From: Methanofollis liminatans DSM 4140
GTDB taxonomy: Archaea > Halobacteriota > Methanomicrobia > Methanomicrobiales > Methanofollaceae
Direction: 5' to 3'
Length of the DNA: 64,000 bases
NCBI RefSeq assembly: GCF_000275865.1
Contig: NZ_CM001555.1
Location: 62,001-126,000 of the forward strand
The translations under genes and the position numbers were made by a program. Below, in pieces: positions 39,653 through 50,016 of this stretch (its first letter is position 1; each line of letters begins with the position of its first letter). The notes beneath the pieces are model-generated. The model was not told where the DNA came from. It did not search any database and was given only the letters and a program-made list of their open reading frames with translations.

Positions 39653-41428
39653 TCAATGTTTGCGGAGGAACTCGCGCACCTTCTCGGACTCGATCCAGCC
39701 GCGGTCGAGCTGCGTGATGATCCCGTCGATGATCTCTGCCTGCTCCAGGATCCGCTCCTTTTGCTCCTCCTCGCAGTAGAGGTCGGCGACACCGACGATC
39801 ACGGCGAGCGGGTTTCTGATCTCGTCGCCCAGGGTGGCGAACTGCCCGATGTTCCGGTCGATCTGCGCAAACGCCTCGGAACGCATCCTCTCCATCTGTT
39901 TGCGCTCGGTGATCTCGCGCGCCGCCCCCTGCAACCCGATCACCGTGCCGTCCGCATAGAGGGGGGCGGCGTTGATCTCCAGGTAGCCGCTGGTACCGTC
40001 ATTTTTCAGGAAGAGTACCTCCAGCCCCTCCAGGCTCCCCCCACCGGCGACAGCGGAGATGGCTTCGGCGTATTTCCCATGATCCGCTGGATCGGTCAGG
40101 TCAATGGGCGATCTCCCGAGAAGGTCCGCGGGCTCGTAGCCGGTCACCCGGAGGACCGAGGGGGAGAGATAGGTGAAGCGGCCCCCGGTATCCATAGAAA
40201 AAATGATGTCGAAGGAACTCTCGGCAATGCGCCTGAACTTCTCCTCGCTCTCCTGCAGGATCTGCTCAGAGCGCCGCCTCAGCCTGATGTGGACGGCCAG
40301 GAAGACGACGACGATCGCAAGGGTGGCGATCGCAAACACCCCGGCAACCGCCACGCTCCGGTCGATCTCGATCAGCTGCGACGGCCTGTTGATCACGGCG
40401 CTCCCCCCTGGCAGCGTGGAGCCCTCAAGACCATAGCGCTGGAGCTGGCGATAGTCAAAGACATAGCGCCCCTGCAGATCGGTCTTCACCGGGATCGCCG
40501 AAGCCGGTTCCCCGTCGAGGATGCGCAGCCCCATTGCGGCGGCCGCCTCTCCCTGGTCTCTGCTGAAGAGGATCTTTCCACCGACGATCCCGCGGCCCAT
40601 ATGGACGTCCCAGACACCATAGACCGGTACCGCCGAGGCGGCGGAGATCGGACCGGCGACGTCGGCATGTTCGTAGTAGACACCGTCGGGGCTGCGGTAG
40701 TAGGTCATCAACAGGACGATCGTGTCGTCATGAAGGTTCCGCACCGTCTCCTCGATCTGGGCGAGGGTCGCATTGCCCGAGTGGGTGAAGGTCAGGCGAC
40801 CGGCATAGCGGCCCGCGGCGCCCTGGATGACCCGCAGGTTCGAGATCCCGGTCTCGGTGGCGTCGTTCACCACAAAGACATTCTTTATCCCGGGGCTGAG
40901 GAGGAGGGCGGCGTCAAGGGTGCCGTCCACGTCATAGACCTCGACGATCCCGGTGCAGTTCTCCCAGCCTTCGAGATCGGCCTCGTCAAAATAGTTCAGG
41001 CCGCAGAATACGACCGGGACACCGGGAAAAAGGGAGGCGTGACGGTCCTGGAGGAAATGAAAGGCGTAGTCGTCCAGACAGATGACGAGATCGAACGTGA
41101 CTCCTGCAAACTTCTGTCCCAGAATGGCCTCCTCCCGGTCCCCGTAGCCCGCATCGCCGAGACGGAGGGTGTCCATGTACTCGACATAGAGGTCGACCGG
41201 CGTTTCGGCGGTATCGAAGACCGACCTGGCCCCGGCCGTCATCTCGTCGGTCCAGGCGAGGCCCTGGTGGTAGGAGTGGAGAAGAAGCACTCGTTTTTCA
41301 GGCGATTCTACGGCGAGAGCGGGGGAGACAAGGGTAAAAGAGAGGAGCAAGAAGGTGAGAAGAAGAACGGCATATCCATATCTTCGTACAGACGCCCGTT
41401 TCGTCCTCATCCACCACCCTCTGTTCAT
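39653..41428 (-). CDS. Sensor protein with periplasmic-binding-type domain and PAS, lacking an intact kinase
   Basis: 591 residues. Signal/anchor helix ~19-40, an ABC-type periplasmic-binding-like domain ~45-340 (VLLLHSYHQGLAWTDEM start), membrane helix ~356-380, PAS ~398-503, then ~90 residues with ATLGDEIRNPLAVIVG, where a histidine-kinase H-box would have His-Glu-Ile-Arg-Asn-Pro; Asp replaces the His. No HATPase domain follows. ATG 41428 overlaps the aminotransferase stop (ATGA). The extracellular domain is homologous to that of the hybrid kinase at 50017-53151. Probably senses a small ligand and passes the signal by protein contact. Confidence 0.82.
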   Translation of the reverse strand: MNRGWWMRTKRASVRRYGYAVLLLTFLLLSFTLVSPALAVESPEKRVLLLHSYHQGLAWTDEMTAGARSVFDTAETPVDLYVEYMDTLRLGDAGYGDREEAILGQKFAGVTFDLVICLDDYAFHFLQDRHASLFPGVPVVFCGLNYFDEADLEGWENCTGIVEVYDVDGTLDAALLLSPGIKNVFVVNDATETGISNLRVIQGAAGRYAGRLTFTHSGNATLAQIEETVRNLHDDTIVLLMTYYRSPDGVYYEHADVAGPISAASAVPVYGVWDVHMGRGIVGGKILFSRDQGEAAAAMGLRILDGEPASAIPVKTDLQGRYVFDYRQLQRYGLEGSTLPGGSAVINRPSQLIEIDRSVAVAGVFAIATLAIVVVFLAVHIRLRRRSEQILQESEEKFRRIAESSFDIIFSMDTGGRFTYLSPSVLRVTGYEPADLLGRSPIDLTDPADHGKYAEAISAVAGGGSLEGLEVLFLKNDGTSGYLEINAAPLYADGTVIGLQGAAREITERKQMERMRSEAFAQIDRNIGQFATLGDEIRNPLAVIVGVADLYCEEEQKERILEQAEIIDGIITQLDRGWIESEKVREFLRKH

Positions 41429-42567
41429 CCGCTCTTTTTCCAGGCGCGTATCCGCCTCATCGCCTCTTTCAGCGTCGGCAGGGAGGCGGCATAGCTGACC
41501 CGGATCCAGCCGGGCGCATTGAACGCCGCCCCCGGTGTCGCCGCCACATGGGCATCGTTCAGCCATGAACGGGCGATCTCGAGGTCGTCGCCCTCCACCC
41601 GCACGAAGGCGTAGAAGGCGCCGTCGGGCGGGGCGACCGCATAGCCCATCGAGGTGAACTCGTCGAGCATGTACATCCGCCTGGCCTCGAACTCTTTGCG
41701 CATCGCCTCGACGCAGGACTGGTCGCCTTTCAGGGCCGCGACACCGCCCCACATCACGAAGGTCGCCGGGTGGGAGACCGAGTGCTGCTGCACCTTCGCC
41801 ATCTGGCGGAGGACCGGGAGCGGGGCCACGGCATAGCCGAGCCGCCAGCCGGTCATCGCATAGGCCTTGGAAAAGCCGTTGACCGTGATCGTCCGACCGG
41901 CCATATCGCCGATCGAGGCGAGGGAGATGTGCTCTTTCCCGTAGATCAGTTTCTCATAGATCTCGTCGGAAAGGGCGAGGAGGTCGTAGTCCTCGCAGAT
42001 GTCGGCGACGAGTTTGAAGGACGCCTTCGAGAGCACCGTCCCGGTGGGGTTCGAGGGGCTGTTGACGACGATCATCTTCGTCCGCGGCCCCACCCGCTCC
42101 AGGATCCGATCGTCGATCTGGAACGAGGGCTCCCTGAGGAGATGGTGGACGACCCGGCCGCCGGCCATCTGGACGCAGGGCTCGTAGGAGACCCAGGACG
42201 GGTCGGGGAGGACCACCTCGTCGCCCGGGTTCAGGCAGGCCTGCATCGCCTGAAAGATTGCGTCCTTCGCTCCGCAGGTGGCGATGACGTTTTCAGGGGC
42301 GCAGGGGATGTGGTTCTCGGTCCGGCATTTTTCGGCCACGGCGTGCAGGAGTTCGGGGATGCCGTTCGAGGGCGCGTAATGGGTCTCGCCGCGGGCGAGG
42401 GCGTCGCAGCAGGCCTGCACGATGTGCGCGGGCGTCGCAAAGTCGGGTTCGCCGATCGAGAGGCCGATCACGTCGATCCCCTCCCGCTTCATCCTCTTTG
42501 CGGCGTCCGAGATCTCGATCGTCGCCGAGGGGGCGACGGCGCTGACCTTCTCCGAGAGGGCCTTCAT
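41425..42567 (-). CDS. Class I PLP aminotransferase, aspartate-aminotransferase-like
   Basis: 380 residues. PLP lysine in [44 protein letters not shown], and Arg in [10 protein letters not shown] for the substrate carboxylate. Family members use aspartate, aromatic or branched amino acids; the exact substrate is open. Overlaps ribH by 4 bp upstream and the sensor gene by 4 bp downstream, so it belongs to one transcription unit with riboflavin genes. Confidence 0.88.
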   Translation of the reverse strand: MKALSEKVSAVAPSATIEISDAAKRMKREGIDVIGLSIGEPDFATPAHIVQACCDALARGETHYAPSNGIPELLHAVAEKCRTENHIPCAPENVIATCGAKDAIFQAMQACLNPGDEVVLPDPSWVSYEPCVQMAGGRVVHHLLREPSFQIDDRILERVGPRTKMIVVNSPSNPTGTVLSKASFKLVADICEDYDLLALSDEIYEKLIYGKEHISLASIGDMAGRTITVNGFSKAYAMTGWRLGYAVAPLPVLRQMAKVQQHSVSHPATFVMWGGVAALKGDQSCVEAMRKEFEARRMYMLDEFTSMGYAVAPPDGAFYAFVRVEGDDLEIARSWLNDAHVAATPGAAFNAPGWIRVSYAASLPTLKEAMRRIRAWKKSG

Positions 42568-42971
42568 TCCAATCTCTGCACCATTTTTACGGCTGATTCA
42601 ACGGCGCGCTTTGCGTAGTCGATCCGCTCGGTGGCCTCGAGGCGGGTCATGCCCGGACCCGAGATCCCGAGGGCGACGGGCTTGCCGTACTCCAGGGAGA
42701 GGTCGATGATCTTCCGGGCGGCGTGCTGGACCACGATCTCGTCGTGCTGGGTCGCCCCCTCGATGACGCAGCCGATGGTGACGACGGCGTCGATACCGTC
42801 CTGCTTGAGCAGTTTCTTGATCGCAAGCGGCATGTCGTAGGCGCCGGGCACATAGATGCAATCCGCCACCTCGGCGCCGAGAAACTTCGCGTGCTCCCGC
42901 GCCTCGATCTCCATCATATAGGTGATGTCGCGGTTGAACTCCGCGACCACAAATCCCAGTGTGATTGCCAT
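42564..42971 (-). CDS. ribH: 6,7-dimethyl-8-ribityllumazine synthase
   Basis: 135 residues. [43 protein letters not shown], and [17 protein letters not shown], with catalytic His in the latter, are the lumazine-synthase motifs. It condenses the aminouracil with dihydroxybutanone phosphate. Follows ribC by 53 bp in the same unit, giving the last two steps of riboflavin synthesis, the source of FAD and, by related precursors, of F420. Confidence 0.94.
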   Translation of the reverse strand: MAITLGFVVAEFNRDITYMMEIEAREHAKFLGAEVADCIYVPGAYDMPLAIKKLLKQDGIDAVVTIGCVIEGATQHDEIVVQHAARKIIDLSLEYGKPVALGISGPGMTRLEATERIDYAKRAVESAVKMVQRLE

Positions 42972-43024
42972 GATATAACTCCTCGAATTGATCCTGTTTC
43001 TGTTCTTTCTTTATTCTGCCGGTT

Positions 43025-44616
<1,592 letters not shown>

Positions 44617-44741
44617 AAAGATCAGCGTGTACTGGTGCATCTTCCGGGGCAATGTAGGTTTTCATGGTGGGGGGGGCGGGCGTACGCGCTGGCCCTGACA
44701 GAAGACCTAATCCCACGACCGCACAATACTACAGATCAGTT

Positions 44742-45131
44742 ATGCCCGATGTTGCAGTGATCACAGGCTCGAACTCAGACAGTGCGATTGCCGAAAAGGC
44801 GGTAAGAGTGCTCGAAACCTACGGTCTCTCCTATGACGTCCAGGTGATCTCGGCCCACCGCGACCCCGACCGTCTCGACGACTATATGCGCACCTCCGAC
44901 GCGAAGGTCTTCATCGCCATCGCCGGGATGGCGGCCGCCCTCCCCGGCGTCGTCGCCTCGAAGACGAAACGCCCGGTGATCGGGGTCCCGGTCTCGGGCA
45001 AACTGATGGGCGGGCTCGACGCCCTCCTCTCCATCGTCCAGATGCCCAAAGGCGTGCCGGTCGCCTGCGTCGCCGTGGACGGCGGCGAGAACGCAGCGCA
45101 CCTTGCCGCCCGCATCCTGGGCGTCGCATGA
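44742..45131 (+). CDS. purE: N5-carboxyaminoimidazole ribonucleotide mutase / AIR carboxylase catalytic subunit
   Basis: 129 residues, short form. [42 protein letters not shown], with SAHR signature, and [29 protein letters not shown] are intact. It performs the carboxylation step of purine synthesis. ATG 44742 is the first codon with the family N-terminus; there is almost no leader. Overlaps the acetyltransferase by 4 bp. Confidence 0.94.
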   Translation: MPDVAVITGSNSDSAIAEKAVRVLETYGLSYDVQVISAHRDPDRLDDYMRTSDAKVFIAIAGMAAALPGVVASKTKRPVIGVPVSGKLMGGLDALLSIVQMPKGVPVACVAVDGGENAAHLAARILGVA

Positions 45132-45742
45132 AGACCCAGCCGACCATCAGGAGCGGTCCCGTGCTCCTCGCCCCGCTGTGCCCGGAAGATGCCGGGCGCA
45201 TCTCTCTCCTTGCAGGAGACAACGCTGTCGCCGACACGGCGGTCCTCATGCCCCATCCCTATTCCGAGGGAGCGGCAGAGGCCTGGATCGCGGAGAGCAC
45301 GGCAGGATGGAAGGCCGGGTGGGGCGCGGCCTGGAAGATTACGAGGGCAACTGACGGCCTTCTCGTAGGAGAGGTCGGAATAACGATGGAGCCGGAAAAC
45401 CTGAGCGCCGAACTCGGGTACTGGATCGGGAAGGACTACTGGGGCAGGGGCTATGCCACGGCGGCGGCGTGGGCAGCGGTGCAGTTCGGTTTTGAGGAGA
45501 TGGGAGTCCACCGCGTCCACGCCTCCTGCCTCAGGCGGAACGCCGGGTCGGCGCGGGTGCTGGAGCGGGCCGGGCTGCAGTACGAGGGGTGCCTGCGGGA
45601 GCATCTCCTCCACCGGGGACGTTTCGAGGACCTGCTGCTCTTCGGGGCGGTGCGGGACGGGGACATGAACCCCGGAGAGAAGGAGGGCGGAGCCTGCTCC
45701 TCCCGGGTTTGCCATGAAAAACACCTGCGGTGTGTTTCGTAG
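45128..45742 (+). CDS. GNAT-family N-acetyltransferase, RimJ/RimL type
   Basis: 204 residues. [22 protein letters not shown] head and [63 protein letters not shown] tail, which contains the acetyl-CoA loop (GRGYAT) and the typical N-terminal-residue acetylase arrangement. Coupled to purE by a 4-bp overlap, with no obvious functional link. The C-terminal ~25 residues are unusual and may be poorly conserved. Confidence 0.85.
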   Translation: MKTQPTIRSGPVLLAPLCPEDAGRISLLAGDNAVADTAVLMPHPYSEGAAEAWIAESTAGWKAGWGAAWKITRATDGLLVGEVGITMEPENLSAELGYWIGKDYWGRGYATAAAWAAVQFGFEEMGVHRVHASCLRRNAGSARVLERAGLQYEGCLREHLLHRGRFEDLLLFGAVRDGDMNPGEKEGGACSSRVCHEKHLRCVS

Positions 45743-45799
45743 AGTGCCCTGAAAAAAAGAGATCGTCAGGCTCCCCGGCGGCGAGGCCGGGCGGCCGCA

Positions 45800-47071
45800 C
45801 TATTTTTCCCGTTCCCCGAGGATATCCCGCACCATCTTCACGGCGCAGAGGTCGCCGCACATCGAGCAGGTCTCCAGGTCGCCGTCGCGCTGATGGATCG
45901 TTCGGGCGTGTTCGCCGTACATCGCCGCCTTAAACTGCTCCTCCCAGTTGAGCCGCCGTCTGGCCTCGGCCATCTTCAGGTCGGCCCTCGCATGGGCGCC
46001 TGCGCCGAAGCGGACGATGTCGCCCGCATGGGCGGTGATCTTCGCCACCCGCGTTCCCTCCACGATGTCGTCGATGTCGGGGAGGGCCAGGTGCTCGGCC
46101 GGCGAGACCATGCAGAAGAAATCGGCGCCGTGCATGGCGGCGACCGCGAAACCCATCGCCCCGACGACATGGTCGTAGCCGGGGGCGACGTCGGTCACCA
46201 GGGGCCCGAGCAGGTAGAGGGGGGCACCGTCCGAGATCTCCTTGAGCATCTGCACGTTGTAGCCGACCTGGTCGAGGGGCATATGCCCGGGCCCCTCGAT
46301 GAAGCGCTGGACGCCGGCCGCGAGGGCCCGTTTCGCGAGGCCCCCCAGGGTCACGTACTCGGTCACCTTCGCAAGCCGTTCGGCGTCGTACAGGCAGCCG
46401 GGGCGCATCCCGTCCCCGAGGGAGGCGACGACATCGGCCTCAGAGAGGATCTCGAGGAGGTAGTCGTACTCGCTGTAGAGCGGGTTCTCCTCGCCGGTCG
46501 CCGCCATCATCGCCACGTGGAAGGCCCCGCCCCGCGAGACCACGCCCATCACCCGCGGGTCGAGGCGGAGGGCCGAAAAGGCGGCCTGGTTCACGCCGCA
46601 GTGGAGGGTGAGGAAGTCCACGCCCTGCCGGCAGTGCTCCCGGATCACGTTAAAGAGGAGATCGGAGGTGACGTCGGCCGCATTCCCGGCCCGTCGCACC
46701 GCCTCGTAGATCGGGACCGTGCCCACGGGAACGTCGAGGGCAAGGATCTCCTTTCTCATCGCCGGGAGATCCCCGCCGGTGGAGAGATCCATCAGGGTGT
46801 CGGCACCGTTCTCCAGGGCCGCCTGCGCCTTCCTGATCTCGAGGGCAGGGTCGCAGCGCTCCCCTGAGGTGCCGATGTTCACGTTCACCTTGATCCGGCA
46901 GCCCTCGCCGATGGCAGAGAGGCGGTGCGGACGGCGGGGGTTGGCTGCGACCGTGATCCGCCCCCTCGTTATCGCACGGGCGGCCTGCCGCGGCGAGAGC
47001 CCCTCGTCCCTCGCCACCACCTCCACCTCGGGAGGGACGCCTTTGAGGCACTCCTTGATCAGGGTTTGCAT
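45800..47071 (-). CDS. thiC: Phosphomethylpyrimidine synthase
   Basis: 423 residues, the shorter archaeal-type form. NVNIGTSGERCDP, EGPGHMPLDQVGYN, LVTDVAPGYDHVVGAMGFAVAAMHGADFFCMVSPAEHL, and the C-terminal radical-SAM cluster motif CSMCGDLCAVKM (CxxCxxxxC) are present. It rearranges AIR to hydroxymethylpyrimidine phosphate for thiamine. ATG 47071 lies ~26 bp from a TATA element, so the mRNA appears leaderless and cannot carry a TPP riboswitch. Confidence 0.95.
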   Translation of the reverse strand: MQTLIKECLKGVPPEVEVVARDEGLSPRQAARAITRGRITVAANPRRPHRLSAIGEGCRIKVNVNIGTSGERCDPALEIRKAQAALENGADTLMDLSTGGDLPAMRKEILALDVPVGTVPIYEAVRRAGNAADVTSDLLFNVIREHCRQGVDFLTLHCGVNQAAFSALRLDPRVMGVVSRGGAFHVAMMAATGEENPLYSEYDYLLEILSEADVVASLGDGMRPGCLYDAERLAKVTEYVTLGGLAKRALAAGVQRFIEGPGHMPLDQVGYNVQMLKEISDGAPLYLLGPLVTDVAPGYDHVVGAMGFAVAAMHGADFFCMVSPAEHLALPDIDDIVEGTRVAKITAHAGDIVRFGAGAHARADLKMAEARRRLNWEEQFKAAMYGEHARTIHQRDGDLETCSMCGDLCAVKMVRDILGEREK

Positions 47072-47091
47072 AACACACATCTATCGGGAAT

Positions 47092-47103
47092 CCTTATTAT
47101 TCT
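47092..47103 (-). promoter_or_regulatory. thiC TATA element
   Basis: On the minus strand AGAATAATAAGG, centred about 26 bp before ATG 47071. The whole divergent region is only 34 bp, and the element touches the start of the metallo-beta-lactamase gene. Confidence 0.55.
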
Positions 47104-47105
47104 GC

Positions 47106-47705
47106 ATGCCAGTCGTGTGGTTGCCTGGAGAAGGATATTTCGCGAACAGTTATATCTTCGGCGGGGTGCTCGTCGACGCCGGGGTGACGCCGCTTGTGCT
47201 CGCCAGGCACGCCGACCGGATCGAGAGCGTCGTGCTCACCCATACGCACTACGATCACATCGCATACCTCAAGGAGATCAAGGCGCTCACCGGGGCCGAG
47301 GTCTGCGTCCACGCCTTCGACGCCGCCGGGCTCTCCGGGGATAGGACCAGCCTCGCGCCCGTCTTCGGCGCCCGCCCCCCGATGACCGTCCCGGACCGTA
47401 TCCTCGAAGGCGGGGAGCGGATCGGCGGCCTGGAGGTGATCCACACCCCGGGCCACACGCCGGGCGGCATCTCCCTGTACAGCCCCGAGGAGCGGGCGCT
47501 CTTCTGCGGCGACACCGTCTTTCCCGGCGGATCCTTCGGACGGTTCGATTTCCCGGGCGGCGACCTCGAGGCGCTCACCGGCTCGATCGACCGTCTCGCC
47601 GCCCTGGACGTCGAGGCGCTCTACCCCGGCCACGGCGAGCCGGTCAGGACCGGCGGGACCCGCCACATCAGGGCGGCGGCCATGGCCGTGCGGGAGATGC
47701 GATGA
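47106..47705 (+). CDS. Metallo-beta-lactamase fold hydrolase
   Basis: 199 residues. Metal motifs: LTHTHYDHIA (HxHxDH), TPGHTPGG, FCGDTVF and YPGHGEP. Resembles glyoxalase II-type hydrolases. ATG 47106 gives the usual start (VWLPGEGYFANSYIFGG). Overlaps the DUF123 gene by 4 bp; three genes 47106-48705 form one unit. Substrate unknown. Confidence 0.86.
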   Translation: MPVVWLPGEGYFANSYIFGGVLVDAGVTPLVLARHADRIESVVLTHTHYDHIAYLKEIKALTGAEVCVHAFDAAGLSGDRTSLAPVFGARPPMTVPDRILEGGERIGGLEVIHTPGHTPGGISLYSPEERALFCGDTVFPGGSFGRFDFPGGDLEALTGSIDRLAALDVEALYPGHGEPVRTGGTRHIRAAAMAVREMR

Positions 47706-48157
47706 AAGGCATCTACTGCCTGGTCCTCAGAAACGGGGCATGCGACCTCGAGGTGGGAAGGCTCGGACCGGTCCATTTCAGAGAGGGCTGGCACATCTAC
47801 GTCGGTTCGGCCCTCGGGCCCGGCGGGCTTGCCGCCCGCGTCGGCAGGCATTTCAAGCTCGCCGCCGCACAGGACCGGCGGCCGCGGTGGCACATCGACC
47901 GCCTCCTCCTCTCGCCGGCCTTCAGCCTCGAAGGGGCGGTCTGCGGCGGCACCGAAGAGAGGCTCGAGTGCCGCCTCGCCGGTGCGATCGGCCGGGAGGG
48001 GGTGCCGGGCTTCGGGTGCACCGACTGCGCCTGCGATTCGCACCTCTTTTACCGTTCTGACGACCCATTTGATGAGATAACACGGGCCTTCACCGCGATT
48101 GGCATCTCTGCCGTAACCAGAAAGACCAATAAGGGGGAGAGTGATCTCCTGATATGA
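47702..48157 (+). CDS. DUF123 (GIY-YIG superfamily) protein
   Basis: 151 residues. KGIYCLVLRN, EGWHIYVGSALGPGGLAARVGRHF and RWHIDRLLLSP are the DUF123 pattern; a Cys/His-bearing end (GFGCTDCACDSHLF) may bind metal. In archaea this domain also occurs fused to or near endonuclease III-type proteins, hinting at DNA repair. Here it lies between the MBL-fold and flavoprotein genes with 4-bp overlaps. Confidence 0.8.
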   Translation: MKGIYCLVLRNGACDLEVGRLGPVHFREGWHIYVGSALGPGGLAARVGRHFKLAAAQDRRPRWHIDRLLLSPAFSLEGAVCGGTEERLECRLAGAIGREGVPGFGCTDCACDSHLFYRSDDPFDEITRAFTAIGISAVTRKTNKGESDLLI

Positions 48158-48705
48158 AAGTGCTCGGCATTTCTGGGAGCATGAGAAAGGACGGCAACAC
48201 CGCCCAGATCGTGAGGTATATCCTCGCAAAGGTGCAGACGGCCGGGATCGAGACCGAGTTCGTCTCCCTTGCAGACCGGGAGATAAAACCGTGCACCGGC
48301 TGCGAAAAGTGCAAGGAGACGAAATGGTGCGTGATCGAGGGGGACGACTGGAGCGCCGTCGCTGAAAAGATGCTCGAGGCCGAGGTGGTGGTCCTGGGGT
48401 CGCCGACCTACTACTACGACATCAACGGCCAGATGAAGAACCTCATCGACCGGACCTATTCCTTCTACCACGACCGGAAGCTCGCCGGCAGAAACGCCGT
48501 CGCCGTGACGGTCTGCGCCGACCGGGGCTGCGAGCGCTCGCTTGAGACGATCGAAGGTTTCCTGAACACCCACCAGTTCTCCTATCTCGGGCATGTCTGC
48601 GGCAAGGCCTATCTCCCCGGCGAGATCATGACCGACGCCCGGGCGGTCAGAAAGTCCGACGAGGCCGCACGCAAGATCATCAACCTCCTCCAGCCTCACG
48701 ACTAA
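48154..48705 (+). CDS. Iron-sulfur flavoprotein / NADPH-dependent FMN reductase family
   Basis: 183 residues. FMN-binding start KVLGISGSMRKDGNTAQIVRYIL and GSPTYYYDINGQMKNLIDRTY; the compact cysteine motif CTGCEKCKETKWC (CxxCxxCxxxxxC form) marks the Isf-type [4Fe-4S] proteins common in methanogens, which reduce small oxidants such as O2 or H2O2. Overlaps DUF123 by 4 bp. The second MITE copy begins 57 bp downstream. Confidence 0.87.
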   Translation: MKVLGISGSMRKDGNTAQIVRYILAKVQTAGIETEFVSLADREIKPCTGCEKCKETKWCVIEGDDWSAVAEKMLEAEVVVLGSPTYYYDINGQMKNLIDRTYSFYHDRKLAGRNAVAVTVCADRGCERSLETIEGFLNTHQFSYLGHVCGKAYLPGEIMTDARAVRKSDEAARKIINLLQPHD

Positions 48706-49020
48706 AAAAGCACCCCGATCTACATCAAAATGCTGATCTGGCCCAAAAAAGCACCTTTTTTTGGCTTTGTTGAAAACCTCCCCTCCAACAACGATCGATA
48801 TCGCTTGAAGGTGCTCTGGTGAGGGTGTGATAGATCTTCCCTTTATCGTGGAACCAGGCTACGGGATGGTCTGGACGAAGCCATTCGCCCGGCAGTTTCA
48901 GGGAGCAGATGCGGGATCAGTGCCCCGCAAAACTGCGATTGGGGCGGGAACGGGAAAAATACGCCAACCAGGCCATCAGGATTTTTTCCGGTAGATAATC
49001 TGCCCTCCCGGCTCCTGCAT

Positions 49021-49070
49021 ATCCAGGGGCAATCCTCGCGCGGGGGTCCGGGGGTACAAACCCCCGGCGC
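49021..49070. repeat. Internal direct repeat A of MITE copy 2 with hairpin
   Basis: Shares about 48 bp with 49242-49290, differing by small indels. The core hairpin is CCGGGGG (49048-49054) and CCCCCGG (49061-49067) with a TACAAA loop. In copy 1 the matching repeats are diverged. Confidence 0.8.
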
Positions 49071-49241
49071 GGTGCGGGCGTTGTGTGACCGTATGGGATC
49101 TCAGGGTATGCCTCTGCCGGGGGGCCTGCTGCCCCCCGGTCCCCCCGCCGATTGCGATAGGGGCAGGGACGGAAAAACAACTGCGGCTTTTCCCTCCATC
49201 ATTTTTCATCGAGAGATGCTCCGCTCGGACTCTCCTTCCCT

Positions 49242-49290
49242 ATCCAGGGCAATCTCGCGCGGGGGTCCGGGGGTACAAACCCCCGGCGCG
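49242..49290. repeat. Internal direct repeat B of MITE copy 2 with hairpin
   Basis: Second instance of the hairpin-bearing repeat, lying ~220 bp from the first; the stem-loop is the same. Such stable hairpins in a downstream-of-gene position may act as transcription or RNA-processing signals. Confidence 0.8.
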
Positions 49291-49417
49291 AAGATGGGGG
49301 AAAGCGAATGAATCACGCTCGCATCTGGAAACGTGATGATTTCTACAAAGCCCTTTTTTTATTTTAAGGTCAGAAAATAGGTGGAGCAGAGAAAACTCCC
49401 GAAGGAGAGAAGAAAGC

Positions 49418-49888
49418 ATGGATCGAACCGCCCGCCCGGAGATACAGTACTGTGCCATTGCCCTTTCCGTCGTAGTTATCGCTCTCCTGATCGCTGCCAT
49501 CCTGCCTGACGGTATTTTTGCTGCATCACCCCCTGTGAATGGCGCAAGGACAAATCCATTGATATATGCCGGAGACTCATCCGAAGGTATGGAAGGCATC
49601 AGGATCCCCCTCACAGAGAAAGAGGCTGAAGGCTTTGTCGTCCCCCTCGGCCCGGCAAACCTCGTATTTGCAAAGACCGATATCGGGCTCGTCGGTTGCG
49701 GCGCCTTCGATGTGGCGGCGCTGGAGCGGTTCGGCTACCCGGCGGCACGGGTGCGACCGGCAGAGGGATCATCGATCCGCGACCTCGACGACCTCCTCGC
49801 CGGCATTATCGCCGTGGCAAACGAACCGGCGGCAAAGAGGGGTATCGCACCGGGCATGACCGGGAGAGAGGCCCTCGAACTCCTCTGA
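49418..49888 (+). CDS. DUF1805 domain protein with N-terminal membrane helix
   Basis: 156 residues. A membrane helix at ~12-33 precedes a DUF1805 domain (residues ~65-156): IPLTEKEAEGFVVPLGPANLVFAKTDIGLVGCGAFDVAALERFGYPAARVRP and the end VANEPAAKRGIAPGMTGREALELL. DUF1805 proteins are usually short and soluble; the membrane extension is unusual. Lies just after MITE copy 2 and before the hybrid kinase. Confidence 0.75.
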   Translation: MDRTARPEIQYCAIALSVVVIALLIAAILPDGIFAASPPVNGARTNPLIYAGDSSEGMEGIRIPLTEKEAEGFVVPLGPANLVFAKTDIGLVGCGAFDVAALERFGYPAARVRPAEGSSIRDLDDLLAGIIAVANEPAAKRGIAPGMTGREALELL

Positions 49889-50016
49889 GGGTGCAGGCCA
49901 TCGCACGGGAAGACCTGCGCCAATCGAATGAGAACAGATACATGGATCAAAGAGAAACCTGAACACGACCAGTCCAGCCGCGTGGAGGAGTTACTATCGA
50001 AGGTTCCGGGAAGAAG

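Larger units (their letters stand above)
48763..49352. mobile_element. MITE-like element, copy 2 (IS5-type ends, no transposase)
   Basis: 590 bp, inverted relative to copy 1 and ~90% identical by eye. Left terminus GGCTTTGTTGAAAA, right terminus read inward GGCTTTGTAGAAAT. Flanked by a perfect 8-bp direct repeat CTTTTTTT at 48755-48762 and 49353-49360, the expected target-site duplication. Short open frames inside are not shared as protein and lack ribosome sites. Contains two direct repeats of ~48 bp, each with a strong hairpin. Confidence 0.82.

Noticed and set aside
44617-44652. Longer N-terminus for the class V aminotransferase (start at 44652)
   Set aside because: The extra residues are unlike the family, and MENERLLMLPGPVPVPE at 44616 is the expected N-terminus.
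47072-47105. TPP riboswitch before thiC
   Set aside because: Only 34 bp of intergenic sequence and a TATA element ~26 bp from the start codon, leaving no room for an aptamer.
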